Source: Roseateles aquatilis | Lineage (GTDB): Bacteria; Pseudomonadota; Gammaproteobacteria; Burkholderiales; Burkholderiaceae_C | Reading direction: 5' to 3' | Assembly (NCBI RefSeq): GCF_002205645.1 | Contig: NZ_NIOF01000018.1 | Location: 58,427 to 122,426, forward strand | Length of the DNA stretch: 64,000 nucleotides | Shown: positions 40,065 to 48,863 of the stretch, piece by piece | How positions within the stretch are numbered: position 1 is the stretch's first letter | Layout: the number at the start of each line of letters is the position of its first letter | The notes under the pieces: generated by a model | Seen by the model: the letters and a program-made list of their open reading frames with translations, nothing else | The model's database searches: none | What the model was told of the DNA's origin: nothing | Made by a program: the position numbers and the translations under genes

Positions 40065-40069
40065 GGCGC

Positions 40070-41602
40070 TCAGGGTTGGGTCAACAGCCGCCACTGCGCG
40101 AGGGCGACATCGTGGTCATGGCGCGCGGCGAGCGCGTCCATCAGCGACGCGCGCAGGGTGCGGCGCGCCTCGATCAGGTCGGTGAGGGTGCTGGCGCCCT
40201 TGCGGTAGGCCAGCTCCGCCTGCGCGAGCAGGGCGCGGGCACGCGGCAGCAGGTCCGCTTCATGCGAGCGCAGCAGCGCACGGCTGGACGACAGCGCCAG
40301 CCAGCGCTGGCGCAGCGCGGTTTCGGCGTCGGCGCGCGCTTGCTGGGCCTGCTCGCGCGCCTGGTCCAGCTGCGACTGGGCGCGGCCGATCTCGCCTTGC
40401 TGTTGGTAGCCGAATTGCAGAGGCATCTGCAGGCGCAGTTCCAGCAGGCGGGTGGAGGTGCCGGGGTAATGGTCGAGCGACACGCCCCAGGTCACGTCGG
40501 CGTGTTTCCCCGCGCGGGCCAGGTCGTAGGCGGCCAGCGCCGCGCCCTGGCGGGCGTCCGCCGCGGCGACGTCGGGACTGGCGTCGATGGCGGCGCGCAG
40601 GCCGTCGGGATCGGTGGGGGTGTCGTCGCCGGCGTCGGCCGGGATGGCGGAGACGGCCGTGGCCTCACCGCCCGCATCGTCCGGCGCCGCGGCGGTCAGG
40701 CGCATCTCCGGTCGACCGATCAGGCGGCCCAGCGCCAGCGCGGCGTTCTCGCGATCCGTCCGCGCGGCGGCGACGTCGTTGGCGGCCTTGCGCGCCTCGA
40801 TCTCGGCGCGGGACAGGTCCTGCGGCGCGGCGTCGCCGGCCTGCACGCGCCGGCGCATCAGCGTGGCGAGCGCCTCGGCGCCGGCCGCCAGCTCGCGCAG
40901 GTCCTCCACGCGCGACTGCGCCAGGCGCAGGTCGTGGAAGGCGGTCGCCGCCAGGATCTGCTGGTCGCGGCGCACCGCGCGCCAGTCCTGCCGCGCGGCG
41001 CCGGCGGCGGCCTCGGCCGCGGCGGTGCGCAGCGCGCGCTTGCCGCCGCGCTCCCAGGTCCAGTCGACGCCGAGGGACTTGTCGACGCGTTTCTCCGTCA
41101 GCCAGTTGCCCCCGCCCACGCCGTGCTGCAGGTCCATCGAGCTGGCCTTGGCGGTCAGGACCGGCAACGGCGCGTGGTCGGCCGCCACCACATCGGCGCG
41201 CGCCGCGTCGACCCCGAGTCGCGCGATGCGGGCATCGGCGTTGGAGGCGGCGGCTTCCAGCACGGCCGCCAGCGTGATGGGGGCCGCCGTCATCGAGCTT
41301 GCCGCGGCAGGGGGCATGGCTCCCACGGGAGCCGCGGCAAGGGGCGCCGGAGCGGCCATCGGCGCTGGAGCGGGCAGAGGCGCGGGGGTGGATGCTGCGG
41401 CGGCCGTCGATGCGGAACCCGCGGACGGCGCCCCCGCCCAGGCGGGTACCCAGGCCGCGAGCGCGACGATGGCGATGGTGGAGGCCGCGAGGCCGGAGGC
41501 GGCGGCTGCTGCGGCTCGGCGGGCCGTCGGCGCGGCGCGATGGGTGGTGCGACAAGTGGCGCGTGGGGTGGCGCGATGGGTGGTGCGGGGCGTCCTCGAC
41601 AT
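40070..41602 (-). CDS. TolC-family outer-membrane efflux protein, CzcC-like
   Basis: The outer-membrane channel of the tripartite pump, with 510 residues. TolC-like helical repeats run from about residue 110 (ITLAAVLEAAASNADARIARLG) to the end, with VLTAKASSMDLQHGVGGGNW and YRKGASTLTDLIEARRTLR. The first 50 residues form a long basic, Thr/Arg-rich n-region followed by a hydrophobic signal (LAASTIAIVALAAWVPAWA) and an Ala/Pro-rich stretch, so the start may be over-extended. It is the first gene of the efflux operon. Confidence 0.88.
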   Translation of the reverse strand: MSRTPRTTHRATPRATCRTTHRAAPTARRAAAAAASGLAASTIAIVALAAWVPAWAGAPSAGSASTAAAASTPAPLPAPAPMAAPAPLAAAPVGAMPPAAASSMTAAPITLAAVLEAAASNADARIARLGVDAARADVVAADHAPLPVLTAKASSMDLQHGVGGGNWLTEKRVDKSLGVDWTWERGGKRALRTAAAEAAAGAARQDWRAVRRDQQILAATAFHDLRLAQSRVEDLRELAAGAEALATLMRRRVQAGDAAPQDLSRAEIEARKAANDVAAARTDRENAALALGRLIGRPEMRLTAAAPDDAGGEATAVSAIPADAGDDTPTDPDGLRAAIDASPDVAAADARQGAALAAYDLARAGKHADVTWGVSLDHYPGTSTRLLELRLQMPLQFGYQQQGEIGRAQSQLDQAREQAQQARADAETALRQRWLALSSSRALLRSHEADLLPRARALLAQAELAYRKGASTLTDLIEARRTLRASLMDALAARHDHDVALAQWRLLTQP

Positions 41603-41626
41603 GGGGAGGGGTTATCCCAAGAGCCG

Positions 41627-41644
41627 CCTGACCGGAGCCTGACC
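41627..41644. promoter_or_regulatory. CCTGACC direct repeat, candidate regulator site
   Basis: Two copies of CCTGACC are separated by GGAG, an 11-base period, in the 114-base gap between the efflux operon and the two-component operon. OmpR-type regulators bind such same-face direct repeats. A second element, GACCTGG (41641-41647) with CCAGGTC (41669-41675), is an inverted repeat that overlaps it. Confidence 0.45.
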
Positions 41645-41716
41645 TGGGGGCGACACCGGACCGCGGGGCCAGGTCTTGCATAGGCGGGGCGGCGTTGATC
41701 GGGTAACTTCGCGCCC

Positions 41717-42385
41717 ATGCGCATTCTTGCCATCGAAGACGATCCCACGCTGCGGCTCATCGTGCAGCGAAGCCTGACCGAATCCGGACATCACTGCGAC
41801 GCCGCGGCCACCGCCGCCGATGGCGGCTACCTGTGGCGCATCCAGCCGTTCGACGCCGTCCTGCTGGACCTGGGCCTGCCCGACGGCGACGGCCTGCGCC
41901 TGCTGCGCGACGCCCGCGCCCGCGGCGACCGCACCCCGGTGCTGGTGCTGACGGCGCGCAACCGCACCGACGAGCGCATCGCCGGGCTGGACGCGGGCGC
42001 CGACGATTACCTGGGCAAGCCCTTCGACCTGGCGGAGGTCGAGGCCCGCCTGCGTGCGTTGATGCGGCGCCGGCTGGACCTGAGCGACGATGTCCTCGTC
42101 GGCCGCCTGCGCCTGGACCGGCGCGCGCGCCGCCTGACGATCGGGGAGCAGGCGCTGGAGCTGCCGGCGCGGGAGTTCGACGTGCTGTGGGAGCTGCTGA
42201 CCCCGCCCGGCCGCGTGGTCAGCAAGCAGCAGTTGTCCGACAAGTTGTCCGGGCTGGACGACGCGCTGGGCATGAACGCGCTGGAGGCCTTCATTTCCCG
42301 GCTGCGGCGCAAGCTGAGCGGCAGCGGCGCGGGCATCCGCACGCTGCGCGGGCTCGGCTACCTGATCGAGGCCGACGGCGCATGA
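41717..42385 (+). CDS. OmpR-family response regulator
   Basis: This 222-residue regulator has a receiver domain (D51 in AVLLDLGLPDGDG, LTARNRTDERIAGLDAGADDYLGKPF) and a C-terminal winged helix (ELPAREFDVLWELL, then NALEAFISRLRRKL). It is of the QseB/TctD type by sequence. It lies divergent from the efflux operon and is followed by its kinase with a four-base overlap, so control of the efflux genes is likely but inferred. Confidence 0.93.
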   Translation: MRILAIEDDPTLRLIVQRSLTESGHHCDAAATAADGGYLWRIQPFDAVLLDLGLPDGDGLRLLRDARARGDRTPVLVLTARNRTDERIAGLDAGADDYLGKPFDLAEVEARLRALMRRRLDLSDDVLVGRLRLDRRARRLTIGEQALELPAREFDVLWELLTPPGRVVSKQQLSDKLSGLDDALGMNALEAFISRLRRKLSGSGAGIRTLRGLGYLIEADGA

Positions 42386-43794
42386 GGCCGGACCACGCGG
42401 GATCGCTGCGCGCGCGGTTGTCCCGGCACCTGATTCCGCCCTTGCTGGTGATCTGGGCGATCGGCAGCGCGATCACGCTGGCCGCCGCGCACCAGGCGAC
42501 GCAGCGCGCCTACGACCGCTCGATGCTGGACGACGCGCTGGTGCTCAGCGCCCACCTGATCCCGCGCGACGGGCGGCTGGAGCTGGCCATCAGCCACGGC
42601 GACCTGCGCACGATCCTGTACGACCAGAGCGAGCAGATGTTCTTCTCCATCCGCGCCGCCGACGGCCGGCTGGTCGCGGGTCAACCGGAGCTCAGCGCGC
42701 CCGACGCGCCGGACCTGCCGGTCGCCTTCAGCGACGGGCACTTCCTGGGCCGCGAGCTGCGGCTGGTGAGCCTGCGCCGCGACGCGCTGGACGGCGCGCT
42801 GATCGTGGTGGGGCAGACCACGCACAGCCGCGCCGCGCTGCTGCACCACCTGGTGTGGGTGTCGCTGCTGCCGCAGGCGCTGCTGATCGGGCTGATGCTG
42901 TGGTGGCTGCGGCGCGTCATCTCCGCGGACCTGGCACCGGTGACGCGCCTGCGCGACTGGCTGGAGCGCCGTGGGCCGGGGCGGCGCGAGCCGCTGCCGG
43001 CGTCGCTGCGCTCGCCGGCGCAGACGCGCGAGGTGGCGGAGCTGGGCGGCGCGATCGACGGCCTGCTGACGCGCATCGACGACGGCGCCGCGGCGCAGCG
43101 GGAGTTCGCCGGCACCGTCGCGCATGAGCTGCGCACGCCGTTGGCCGGCGTGCGCGCCGCCGCCGCCTACGGACTGGCCCAGACGGACCCGCAGCGCTGG
43201 CGCGCGCAACTGGAGGCGGTGCTGGCCTGCGAGTCGCGCGCCACGCACATGGTCGATCAGCTGCTGGCGCTGGCCATGGCCGAGGAGAGCGAGGCCGCCC
43301 TGACGCTGCGCCCGCTGGCGCTGGACGTCTGCGTGCGCGAGCTGCTGATCGACTGGCTGCCGCGCCTGGACCAGGCCGGCGTGCACCTGGACGCGCTGGG
43401 GCTGGACGAGCCGGTCACGCTGCCGTCGGACCGCGGTCTGGTCGAGGGCATCCTGACCAATCTGCTGGACAACGCGATCCGCTACGGCCGGCCGGCGGAA
43501 GGCGCGCACCTGATCTTCGTCGCGGTGCGGCGCGGCCCCGAAAGCGTGGTGCTGAGCGTCTGGGATCAAGGGCCGGGCCTGGCCCCGGAGGAGATGCACC
43601 GCGTCGCGCAGCGCTGGACCCGAGGCCGGCTGGCCCGCGAGATCGGCCAGGGCAGCGGGCTGGGCCTGGCGATCGTGCGCCGCTATGCCGATCTGCTGGG
43701 CGCGTCGATCACGCTGGGCGCCGGGCCGGGCGGCCTGGGCCTGCAGGTCGACGTCGTGCTGCCGCTGCGGACCGATCCCCCGCCGGCCGGCTGA
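42382..43794 (+). CDS. Membrane sensor histidine kinase
   Basis: This 470-residue inner-membrane kinase has two membrane helices (about 15-35 and 155-175) around a periplasmic sensor domain. HisKA follows with H248 in GTVAHELRTPLAGV. The HATPase domain has LLDNAIRYG, WDQGPGLAPEE and GSGLGLAIVRRYADLL. The N-terminal sensor is of the 2CSK_N type seen in QseC/TctE. The ligand is unknown. The start overlaps the regulator stop. Confidence 0.92.
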   Translation: MRPDHAGSLRARLSRHLIPPLLVIWAIGSAITLAAAHQATQRAYDRSMLDDALVLSAHLIPRDGRLELAISHGDLRTILYDQSEQMFFSIRAADGRLVAGQPELSAPDAPDLPVAFSDGHFLGRELRLVSLRRDALDGALIVVGQTTHSRAALLHHLVWVSLLPQALLIGLMLWWLRRVISADLAPVTRLRDWLERRGPGRREPLPASLRSPAQTREVAELGGAIDGLLTRIDDGAAAQREFAGTVAHELRTPLAGVRAAAAYGLAQTDPQRWRAQLEAVLACESRATHMVDQLLALAMAEESEAALTLRPLALDVCVRELLIDWLPRLDQAGVHLDALGLDEPVTLPSDRGLVEGILTNLLDNAIRYGRPAEGAHLIFVAVRRGPESVVLSVWDQGPGLAPEEMHRVAQRWTRGRLAREIGQGSGLGLAIVRRYADLLGASITLGAGPGGLGLQVDVVLPLRTDPPPAG

Positions 43795-43870
43795 CCAACG
43801 ACCCCAACCCGCGCAGGGTTTCAGGGGGCGGGAGGGGCGACATCAAGCCCGAAAAAAATGGCATTGCCGT

Positions 43871-43953
43871 GACAAGCTTGGCTTGTCTGGCCAGACTACA
43901 TGTGGTCACAAGTGTTTCCGGGGCACCCCTCCGGGTTCCCCCTTAATAGGGGG
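43871..43953. promoter_or_regulatory. Cluster of palindromes upstream of the NarL-type regulator
   Basis: Four dyads are packed into 83 bases. GACAAGC-TTG-GCTTGTC (43871-43887) is perfect. GTCTGGCCAGAC (43885-43896) is perfect and shares three bases with the first. ACATGTG-GT-CACAAGT (43898-43913) has one mismatched pair. CCCCC-TTAATA-GGGGG (43938-43953) is perfect. The region lies 108 bases or more upstream of the regulator start and looks like an operator region. No clear -35/-10 pair was seen. Confidence 0.5.
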
Positions 43954-44060
43954 CGACGCAAGTGACCAACGGCCTATCATGCGACCCTTCTCCGGCGAGC
44001 ATCAAAGGGTTCGCGACGGCCGAGCCGGAGACAACGGTCAGTCGAAATCAGGGAGGCCCT

Positions 44061-44750
44061 ATGGAAGCAGTGTCCGTTGCCCGAGTCTTCGAGGCGGCAG
44101 GAAATAGCGGCTATGCGATGCCGGCGGTGAAACGCCGGGTGCTGCTGGTCGACGACCACGAACTGGTGCGCGCGGGCATCCGCACGCTGTACCAGACGCT
44201 GGATGAGATCGACATCGAATGGATCGAGGCGTCCTCGCTGCAGGAGGGCTTGCAGGCGTACGGGACGCAGGACGCGGTGGACGCCGTGCTGCTCGACCTG
44301 AACCTGGGCGACTGCAAGGGCCTGCAAGGCCTGCGCCAGTTCATGGAGGCCCACCCGGACGCCCGCGTGGTGGTCTTCAGCGGCACGCAGGACGAGTTCG
44401 TCGTGCGGCAGGCGAGGGCGCTGGGCGCGGTCGGTTACCTGCCCAAGGGGGCCTTGATGGCGGAGATGCGCAGCACCTTGCGCGCGCTGCTCGCGGACGG
44501 TCCCCGGCACCGGTCGTCGCCGTCGGGCACCTTGTTCCCGCGGTTCCCGTCTTCCGCCATGTACGACCGCGTGGCCGAGCTGGGCCCGCGCCACCTGGAG
44601 ATCCTGGAGCTGGTGCTGTCCGGCTGCAGCAACCAGGAGATCAGCAATTCCACCCAGTTGTCGCTGGGCACGGTGAAGAACTACGTGTCGTCGCTGCTGC
44701 TGGCGCTGGACGTGAAGTCGCGGTCGCACATGATCAGCCTGTTCCGCTGA
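44061..44750 (+). CDS. NarL/LuxR-family response regulator
   Basis: This 229-residue regulator has a receiver domain (D79 in AVLLDLNLGDCKG, VVFSGTQDEFVVRQARALGAVGYLPKG) and a C-terminal LuxR-type helix-turn-helix (GPRHLEILELVLSGCSNQEI, then LSLGTVKNYVSSLLLALDV). The ATG at 44061 has GGAGG upstream; in-frame codons further upstream lack a site. A hybrid kinase gene starts four bases after the stop, so the two form a cognate pair. Confidence 0.92.
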   Translation: MEAVSVARVFEAAGNSGYAMPAVKRRVLLVDDHELVRAGIRTLYQTLDEIDIEWIEASSLQEGLQAYGTQDAVDAVLLDLNLGDCKGLQGLRQFMEAHPDARVVVFSGTQDEFVVRQARALGAVGYLPKGALMAEMRSTLRALLADGPRHRSSPSGTLFPRFPSSAMYDRVAELGPRHLEILELVLSGCSNQEISNSTQLSLGTVKNYVSSLLLALDVKSRSHMISLFR

Positions 44751-44754
44751 GCGG

Positions 44755-46866
44755 ATGGCGATGCGCCCGCCGGGCGTGGACGAGCGCCCGTCGGAGACGC
44801 TGTTCCCGCCCACCGAGATCCTGACCGACCCGCTGGGCGCCGACGAGGCGCCCGCGGGTCTTGCCGCGTTGGCGATGCCGGCCGGCTCGGCGTCCGCCGC
44901 GGCGGATCCCGTCGCCACGTCGGCCCCAACCGCCACCTCGGCATCGACCGCCGCACCGGCATCTGCATCGACGCCGGCCGCCGCGCCCACCGACGCGGAG
45001 GATGCGGCCGCGAAGCCGGTCAAGCGTCCGAGGCGCTCCGGCGCCTCCCGCACCGCCAGCCTGTTCGTGGCCGTCGCCGGCACCGGCGGCGAGACCGATG
45101 AAGCCGTTCAGGAAGGCCGACGCCGCGAGCGCCGCGCGATCGCGCGCCGGCTGGAGGACGCCGGCTTCGACGAGGCCTGGGCGCATTGGCCCTGGCTGTT
45201 GGCCGCGGTGGCGGTGCCGCTGGTGTCGGCGCTGGTGCGCGGCACGCCGACGCCGGGCCTGGTGGCCTGGGTCGTCGGGGTGGTGGCCCTGGCGCTGGGC
45301 TGCGTGTTCACCGCCCGCGCCTTGTCACAGCACCTGTCGTTGCAACGACAGCTGACCGGGACGCCGGCGCCGCTGGGCAATCGCGAGGGCCGCCGGTTGA
45401 TGATCCTGCAGGCCTGCGGCTGCCTGCTGTTGCTGAGCCTGCATCCCTGGCTGGCGGAATCCCCCGGCTCGCGTGGCCCGCTGACCGGCCCGCTGCTGGC
45501 GGCGACCGCCGCGGTGCTGGGCGTGCTGCTGGCGCCGATGGGGCGCGGCGCGGCGTTGATCGCGCTGCTGCCGGCGTCGGAGGGCGTCGCCCGGCTGATG
45601 GATCCGGCGGCGCGGCCCGGCGCGGGGCCGATCTGGTTCACGGCCGCGACGGTGATCGGCGGCCTGGCGCTGCTGGAGCATCACCGCTGGCAGCGCGCCA
45701 AGCGCCTGCTGATGGAGCAGGACTTGCGCGTCAGCACGCTGGAGCAGGAGCGCGACGGCGCGATCCGCGCCGATCAGGAGAAGAGCCGCTTCCTGGCCAT
45801 CGCCAGCCACGATTTGCGCCAGCCGGTGCATGCGCTGGGGCTGTTCGCGGCCAGCCTGGAACGGCGCCTGCAGGGCAGCCCCGAGGAACCGCTGGTGCGC
45901 AACGTGATGCGGTCCATCGAGGGGCTGGAGCGCTCGTTCAACGCGATGCTGGACATCTCGCGCCTGGACGCGGGCACCGTCGAGCCGAATCTGCAGAGCT
46001 TCCCGCTGCGGGACCTGTTCCGCCGCCTGCACATGCATTACGCCGGCCACGCGGAGGCGTCGGGGCTGGGGCTGCGGTTCTCGCCGGGCGGCAAGTCCGT
46101 CACCAGCGATCCGCAACTGCTGGAGCGCATCCTGGGCAACCTGATCCAGAACGCGCTCAAGTACACCGAGCAGGGCGGGGTGGTGGTCGTGGCGCGCTCG
46201 ACGGCCACCCACCTCAACCTCGAAGTCTGGGACACCGGCATCGGCATCCGCTCGTCCGACCTGCCGCGCATCTTCGCGGAGTTCTATCAGGTCGGGCAGA
46301 GCGAGCGCAGCCGCACGCAGGGCCTGGGCATGGGGCTGGCGATCGTCAAGCGGCTGGCCAACCTGCTGGGCTACCGGCTGATGGTGGCGTCGCGGCCGGG
46401 CAAGGGCACGATGTTCCGGCTTTGCGTCCCGCTGGGCGGGCTGCCGGAGATCCCCGAGTTCACCGCCGCCGCCGACACGGTGCCGATGCCGGTGATGGAG
46501 CCGCGCTCGGTGCTGGTCATCGACGATGAGGAGCCGATCCGCGAAGGCCTCAAGCTGCTGCTGGAGGAATGGGGCTACGACGCGATCGTCGCCGCTACCG
46601 CCGAGGACGCCGCGGACGTCGTCCGCGACCGGGCGCTGCCGCCCGACCTGATCCTGTCCGACCTGCACCTGGGGGACGGGCCCGACGGCATCGCCGCCAT
46701 CCGGGCGGTGCGCCGGCTGTGCGCGCGGGACGTGCCGGCCATCCTCGTGACCGGCGACACCAGCCGGGAAGAACTCCGCCGGGCGACGGAGAGCGGCCAT
46801 ACCGTGCTGTTCAAGCCGCTGCAGCCGCGCAAGCTGTTCAATGCGTTGCGGGGGATGGTGGCGTGA
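44755..46866 (+). CDS. Hybrid histidine kinase with C-terminal receiver
   Basis: This 703-residue protein has a 110-residue Ala/Ser/Pro-rich disordered N-terminus and then several hydrophobic segments (about 145-310, probably five or six membrane helices). HisKA follows with H352 (AIASHDLRQPVHALG), then HATPase (NLIQNALKYTEQGG, WDTGIGIRSSDLPRIFAEFYQ) and a receiver with D636 (LILSDLHLGDGPDG). The membrane part with no obvious periplasmic loop suggests sensing within the membrane. It is co-transcribed with the NarL-type regulator. Confidence 0.9.
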   Translation: MAMRPPGVDERPSETLFPPTEILTDPLGADEAPAGLAALAMPAGSASAAADPVATSAPTATSASTAAPASASTPAAAPTDAEDAAAKPVKRPRRSGASRTASLFVAVAGTGGETDEAVQEGRRRERRAIARRLEDAGFDEAWAHWPWLLAAVAVPLVSALVRGTPTPGLVAWVVGVVALALGCVFTARALSQHLSLQRQLTGTPAPLGNREGRRLMILQACGCLLLLSLHPWLAESPGSRGPLTGPLLAATAAVLGVLLAPMGRGAALIALLPASEGVARLMDPAARPGAGPIWFTAATVIGGLALLEHHRWQRAKRLLMEQDLRVSTLEQERDGAIRADQEKSRFLAIASHDLRQPVHALGLFAASLERRLQGSPEEPLVRNVMRSIEGLERSFNAMLDISRLDAGTVEPNLQSFPLRDLFRRLHMHYAGHAEASGLGLRFSPGGKSVTSDPQLLERILGNLIQNALKYTEQGGVVVVARSTATHLNLEVWDTGIGIRSSDLPRIFAEFYQVGQSERSRTQGLGMGLAIVKRLANLLGYRLMVASRPGKGTMFRLCVPLGGLPEIPEFTAAADTVPMPVMEPRSVLVIDDEEPIREGLKLLLEEWGYDAIVAATAEDAADVVRDRALPPDLILSDLHLGDGPDGIAAIRAVRRLCARDVPAILVTGDTSREELRRATESGHTVLFKPLQPRKLFNALRGMVA

Positions 46867-46903
46867 GGTCTCGGCTGCGAGTTCTCATCCGTTAGACCGA
46901 GCA

Positions 46904-46975
46904 GGGCCGGAGGGAGCCGGGGGGCCCCTCCTCATCAGTCCCAAAATCGTCGGGGCCCCCGGCTCCCTCCGGCCC
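46904..46975. repeat. Long GC-rich inverted repeat
   Basis: Arms of 25 bases (46904-46928) and 24 bases (46952-46975) are perfectly complementary except for one extra G in the left arm, around a 23-base loop. Each arm is almost entirely G and C. It lies 37 bases after the hybrid kinase stop and 168 bases before tssA. With no T-run it is not a standard terminator, though a transcript would fold very stably here. Confidence 0.85.
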
Positions 46976-47143
46976 GCGACGCACTGGCCATTCATCGTTT
47001 GCGACCCCTCGGGATGAGGGCGGGTGGAGGCAATCCCTAGCCTGAGCCGGTCCACCGCGGCCAAAGTGACTTTCGACCACTGCGCGCCGTAACACGTGTC
47101 TCTAGAGTCCGGTGCATGCAACCGAACTGGCGCGTCCGACGCG

Positions 47144-48160
47144 ATGGCTGACCTCGATCTCGACTCCCTGCTGGCTCCTCTCCAGGACGACGCGCCGTGT
47201 GGCGCGGACCTGGAGTACGACGCCGCGTTCCACGCGCTGCAGAAGGCAGGCGCGGGCAAGCCCGAGCAGCAGTACGGCGACACGCTGATCCCCGCCGAAG
47301 GTCCCGACTGGCCCGCCGTGCATGAGCAGGCCCTCGCCCTGGCCCGCCGCACCCGCGATCTGCGCGTCGCCGTGTGGCTGGTGCGCGCCGGCGCGCGGCT
47401 GCAGGGCTACGACGCGGCGCTCGACGGCCTGGCGCTGATCCGCGGTCTGCTGGAGCGCCATTGGGACCATGTCCATCCGCAGCTGGACGCCTCGGACAAC
47501 AACGACCCGACGATGCGCCTGAACGCGCTGCTGCCGTTGATCAGCGAGGCCGCGGTGCTGGACGACCTGCGCGCCGCCAGCCTGACCGGCCAGCGCGGCG
47601 GCCCGCGCGTGCGCGACCTGGAATTGGCGCTGGGCAACGGCGAGCCCCGGCCCGACGAGGCCGTGCCGTCGCCGCAAGGCCTGATGGAGGCCCTGACCGC
47701 GCAGGCCGCCCGCGACGCCGCGCTGCCGACGCGCCTGCAGGACGGCGCGCCGACCGCGCAGGCGATCCAGGCCGCCATCGACGCCCACCTCGGCCAGGGG
47801 CAGGGCCCCGAGTTCGCGCCGCTGGTGCGCCTGCTCAAGCCGCTGGCCCAGGCCGCCGCGCAGTTGCAGGGGACGCCGGACCCGGCCGCGCCCGAGGGCG
47901 ATGCCGCCGCCGCGCCGCAGGGCTTCGCCGCCGCGCCGCAACACGCCGCGCCCGGCACGATCGCCAGCCGCGAGGACGCTGTCCGCGCGTTGCAGCGCGC
48001 CTGCGAATGGATCGAACGCCACGAGCCCAGCAACCCCGCGCCGCTGCTGATCCGCCGCGCGCAGCGGCTGATGAGCAAGAACTTCATGGAAATCATGCGC
48101 GATCTCGTGCCCGAGGGCGTGCACGAGATCGAGAAGCTCGCCGGCACGCCCAGCGAGTGA
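47144..48160 (+). CDS. tssA: Type VI secretion protein TssA
   Basis: TssA is a cap or baseplate-associated protein that coordinates T6SS tail assembly. The protein (338 residues) has an ImpA_N domain (DAPCGADLEYDAAFHALQKA to RHWDHVHPQLDASDNNDPTMRLNAL), and the C-terminal region has an alpha-helical block ending FMEIMRDLVPEGVHEIEKLAG. I chose the ATG at 47144 because family similarity begins there. It is the first gene of the T6SS block. Confidence 0.93.
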   Translation: MADLDLDSLLAPLQDDAPCGADLEYDAAFHALQKAGAGKPEQQYGDTLIPAEGPDWPAVHEQALALARRTRDLRVAVWLVRAGARLQGYDAALDGLALIRGLLERHWDHVHPQLDASDNNDPTMRLNALLPLISEAAVLDDLRAASLTGQRGGPRVRDLELALGNGEPRPDEAVPSPQGLMEALTAQAARDAALPTRLQDGAPTAQAIQAAIDAHLGQGQGPEFAPLVRLLKPLAQAAAQLQGTPDPAAPEGDAAAAPQGFAAAPQHAAPGTIASREDAVRALQRACEWIERHEPSNPAPLLIRRAQRLMSKNFMEIMRDLVPEGVHEIEKLAGTPSE

Positions 48161-48237
48161 CCGCGCAGCGACCGTCACGCGATTTCTGACCCACCGACCT
48201 CAGCCCTCTCACCGATCCACGCCTCAAGGAGCACCCC

Positions 48238-48747
48238 ATGGCCACCAGCAGCCAGAAGTTCATCGCCAGGAATCGCGCCCCGCGCGTGCAGATCGAGTAC
48301 GACGTCGAGCTCTACGGCGCCGAGAAGAAGGTCCAGTTGCCCTTCGTGATGGGCGTGCTGTCGGACCTGGCGGGCAAGCCCACCGAGCCGCTGCCGCCGG
48401 TGGCGGACCGCAAGTTCCTCGACTTCGACGTGGACAACTTCGACGCCCGCATGAAGGCGATGAAGCCGCGCGTCGCGCTGCAGGTGCCCAACACGCTGAC
48501 CGGCGAGGGCAACCTGATGGTGGACATCACCTTCGAATCGATGGACGACTTCTCGCCCGCCGCCGTGGCGCGCAAGGTCGACGGCCTGAAGCAGTTGCTG
48601 GAAGCCCGGCAACAGCTCGCCAACCTGATCACCTACATGGACGGCAAGGCCGGGGCCGAGCAGCTCATCGCCAAGGTCGTCAAGGACGAGGCGCTGCTCA
48701 AGTCGCTGGCCACGGCGCAGAAGCCGGCCGACGGCGCCGCGCAGTGA
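48238..48747 (+). CDS. tssB: Type VI secretion sheath small subunit TssB
   Basis: TssB pairs with TssC to form the contractile sheath. It has 169 residues. ARNRAPRVQIEYDVELYGAE and KVQLPFVMGVLSDLAG are typical, as are DFDVDNFDARMKAMKPR and ITFESMDDFSPAAVA. CAAGGAGC precedes the ATG. tssC follows after 116 bases. Confidence 0.97.
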   Translation: MATSSQKFIARNRAPRVQIEYDVELYGAEKKVQLPFVMGVLSDLAGKPTEPLPPVADRKFLDFDVDNFDARMKAMKPRVALQVPNTLTGEGNLMVDITFESMDDFSPAAVARKVDGLKQLLEARQQLANLITYMDGKAGAEQLIAKVVKDEALLKSLATAQKPADGAAQ

Positions 48748-48863
48748 ACGCCACGCCGTAAGCGCCGCGGCAACGCCACGCAGTCAACGCCGCCCGGCAC
48801 GTCAGGTCACGCGACGCGTGGCATCCCAGGCAAACGGAAATCGGAAACATCGGAGCAAGCACC

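Noticed and set aside
43801..43840. AACCC/GGGTT hairpin after the sensor kinase as a terminator
   Set aside because: The stem is only five pairs and there is no T-run.
46987..47010. A sigma-54-like site (TGGCC ... TTTGC) before tssA
   Set aside because: The spacing between the GG and GC elements is 13 bases, and sigma-54 needs 10.
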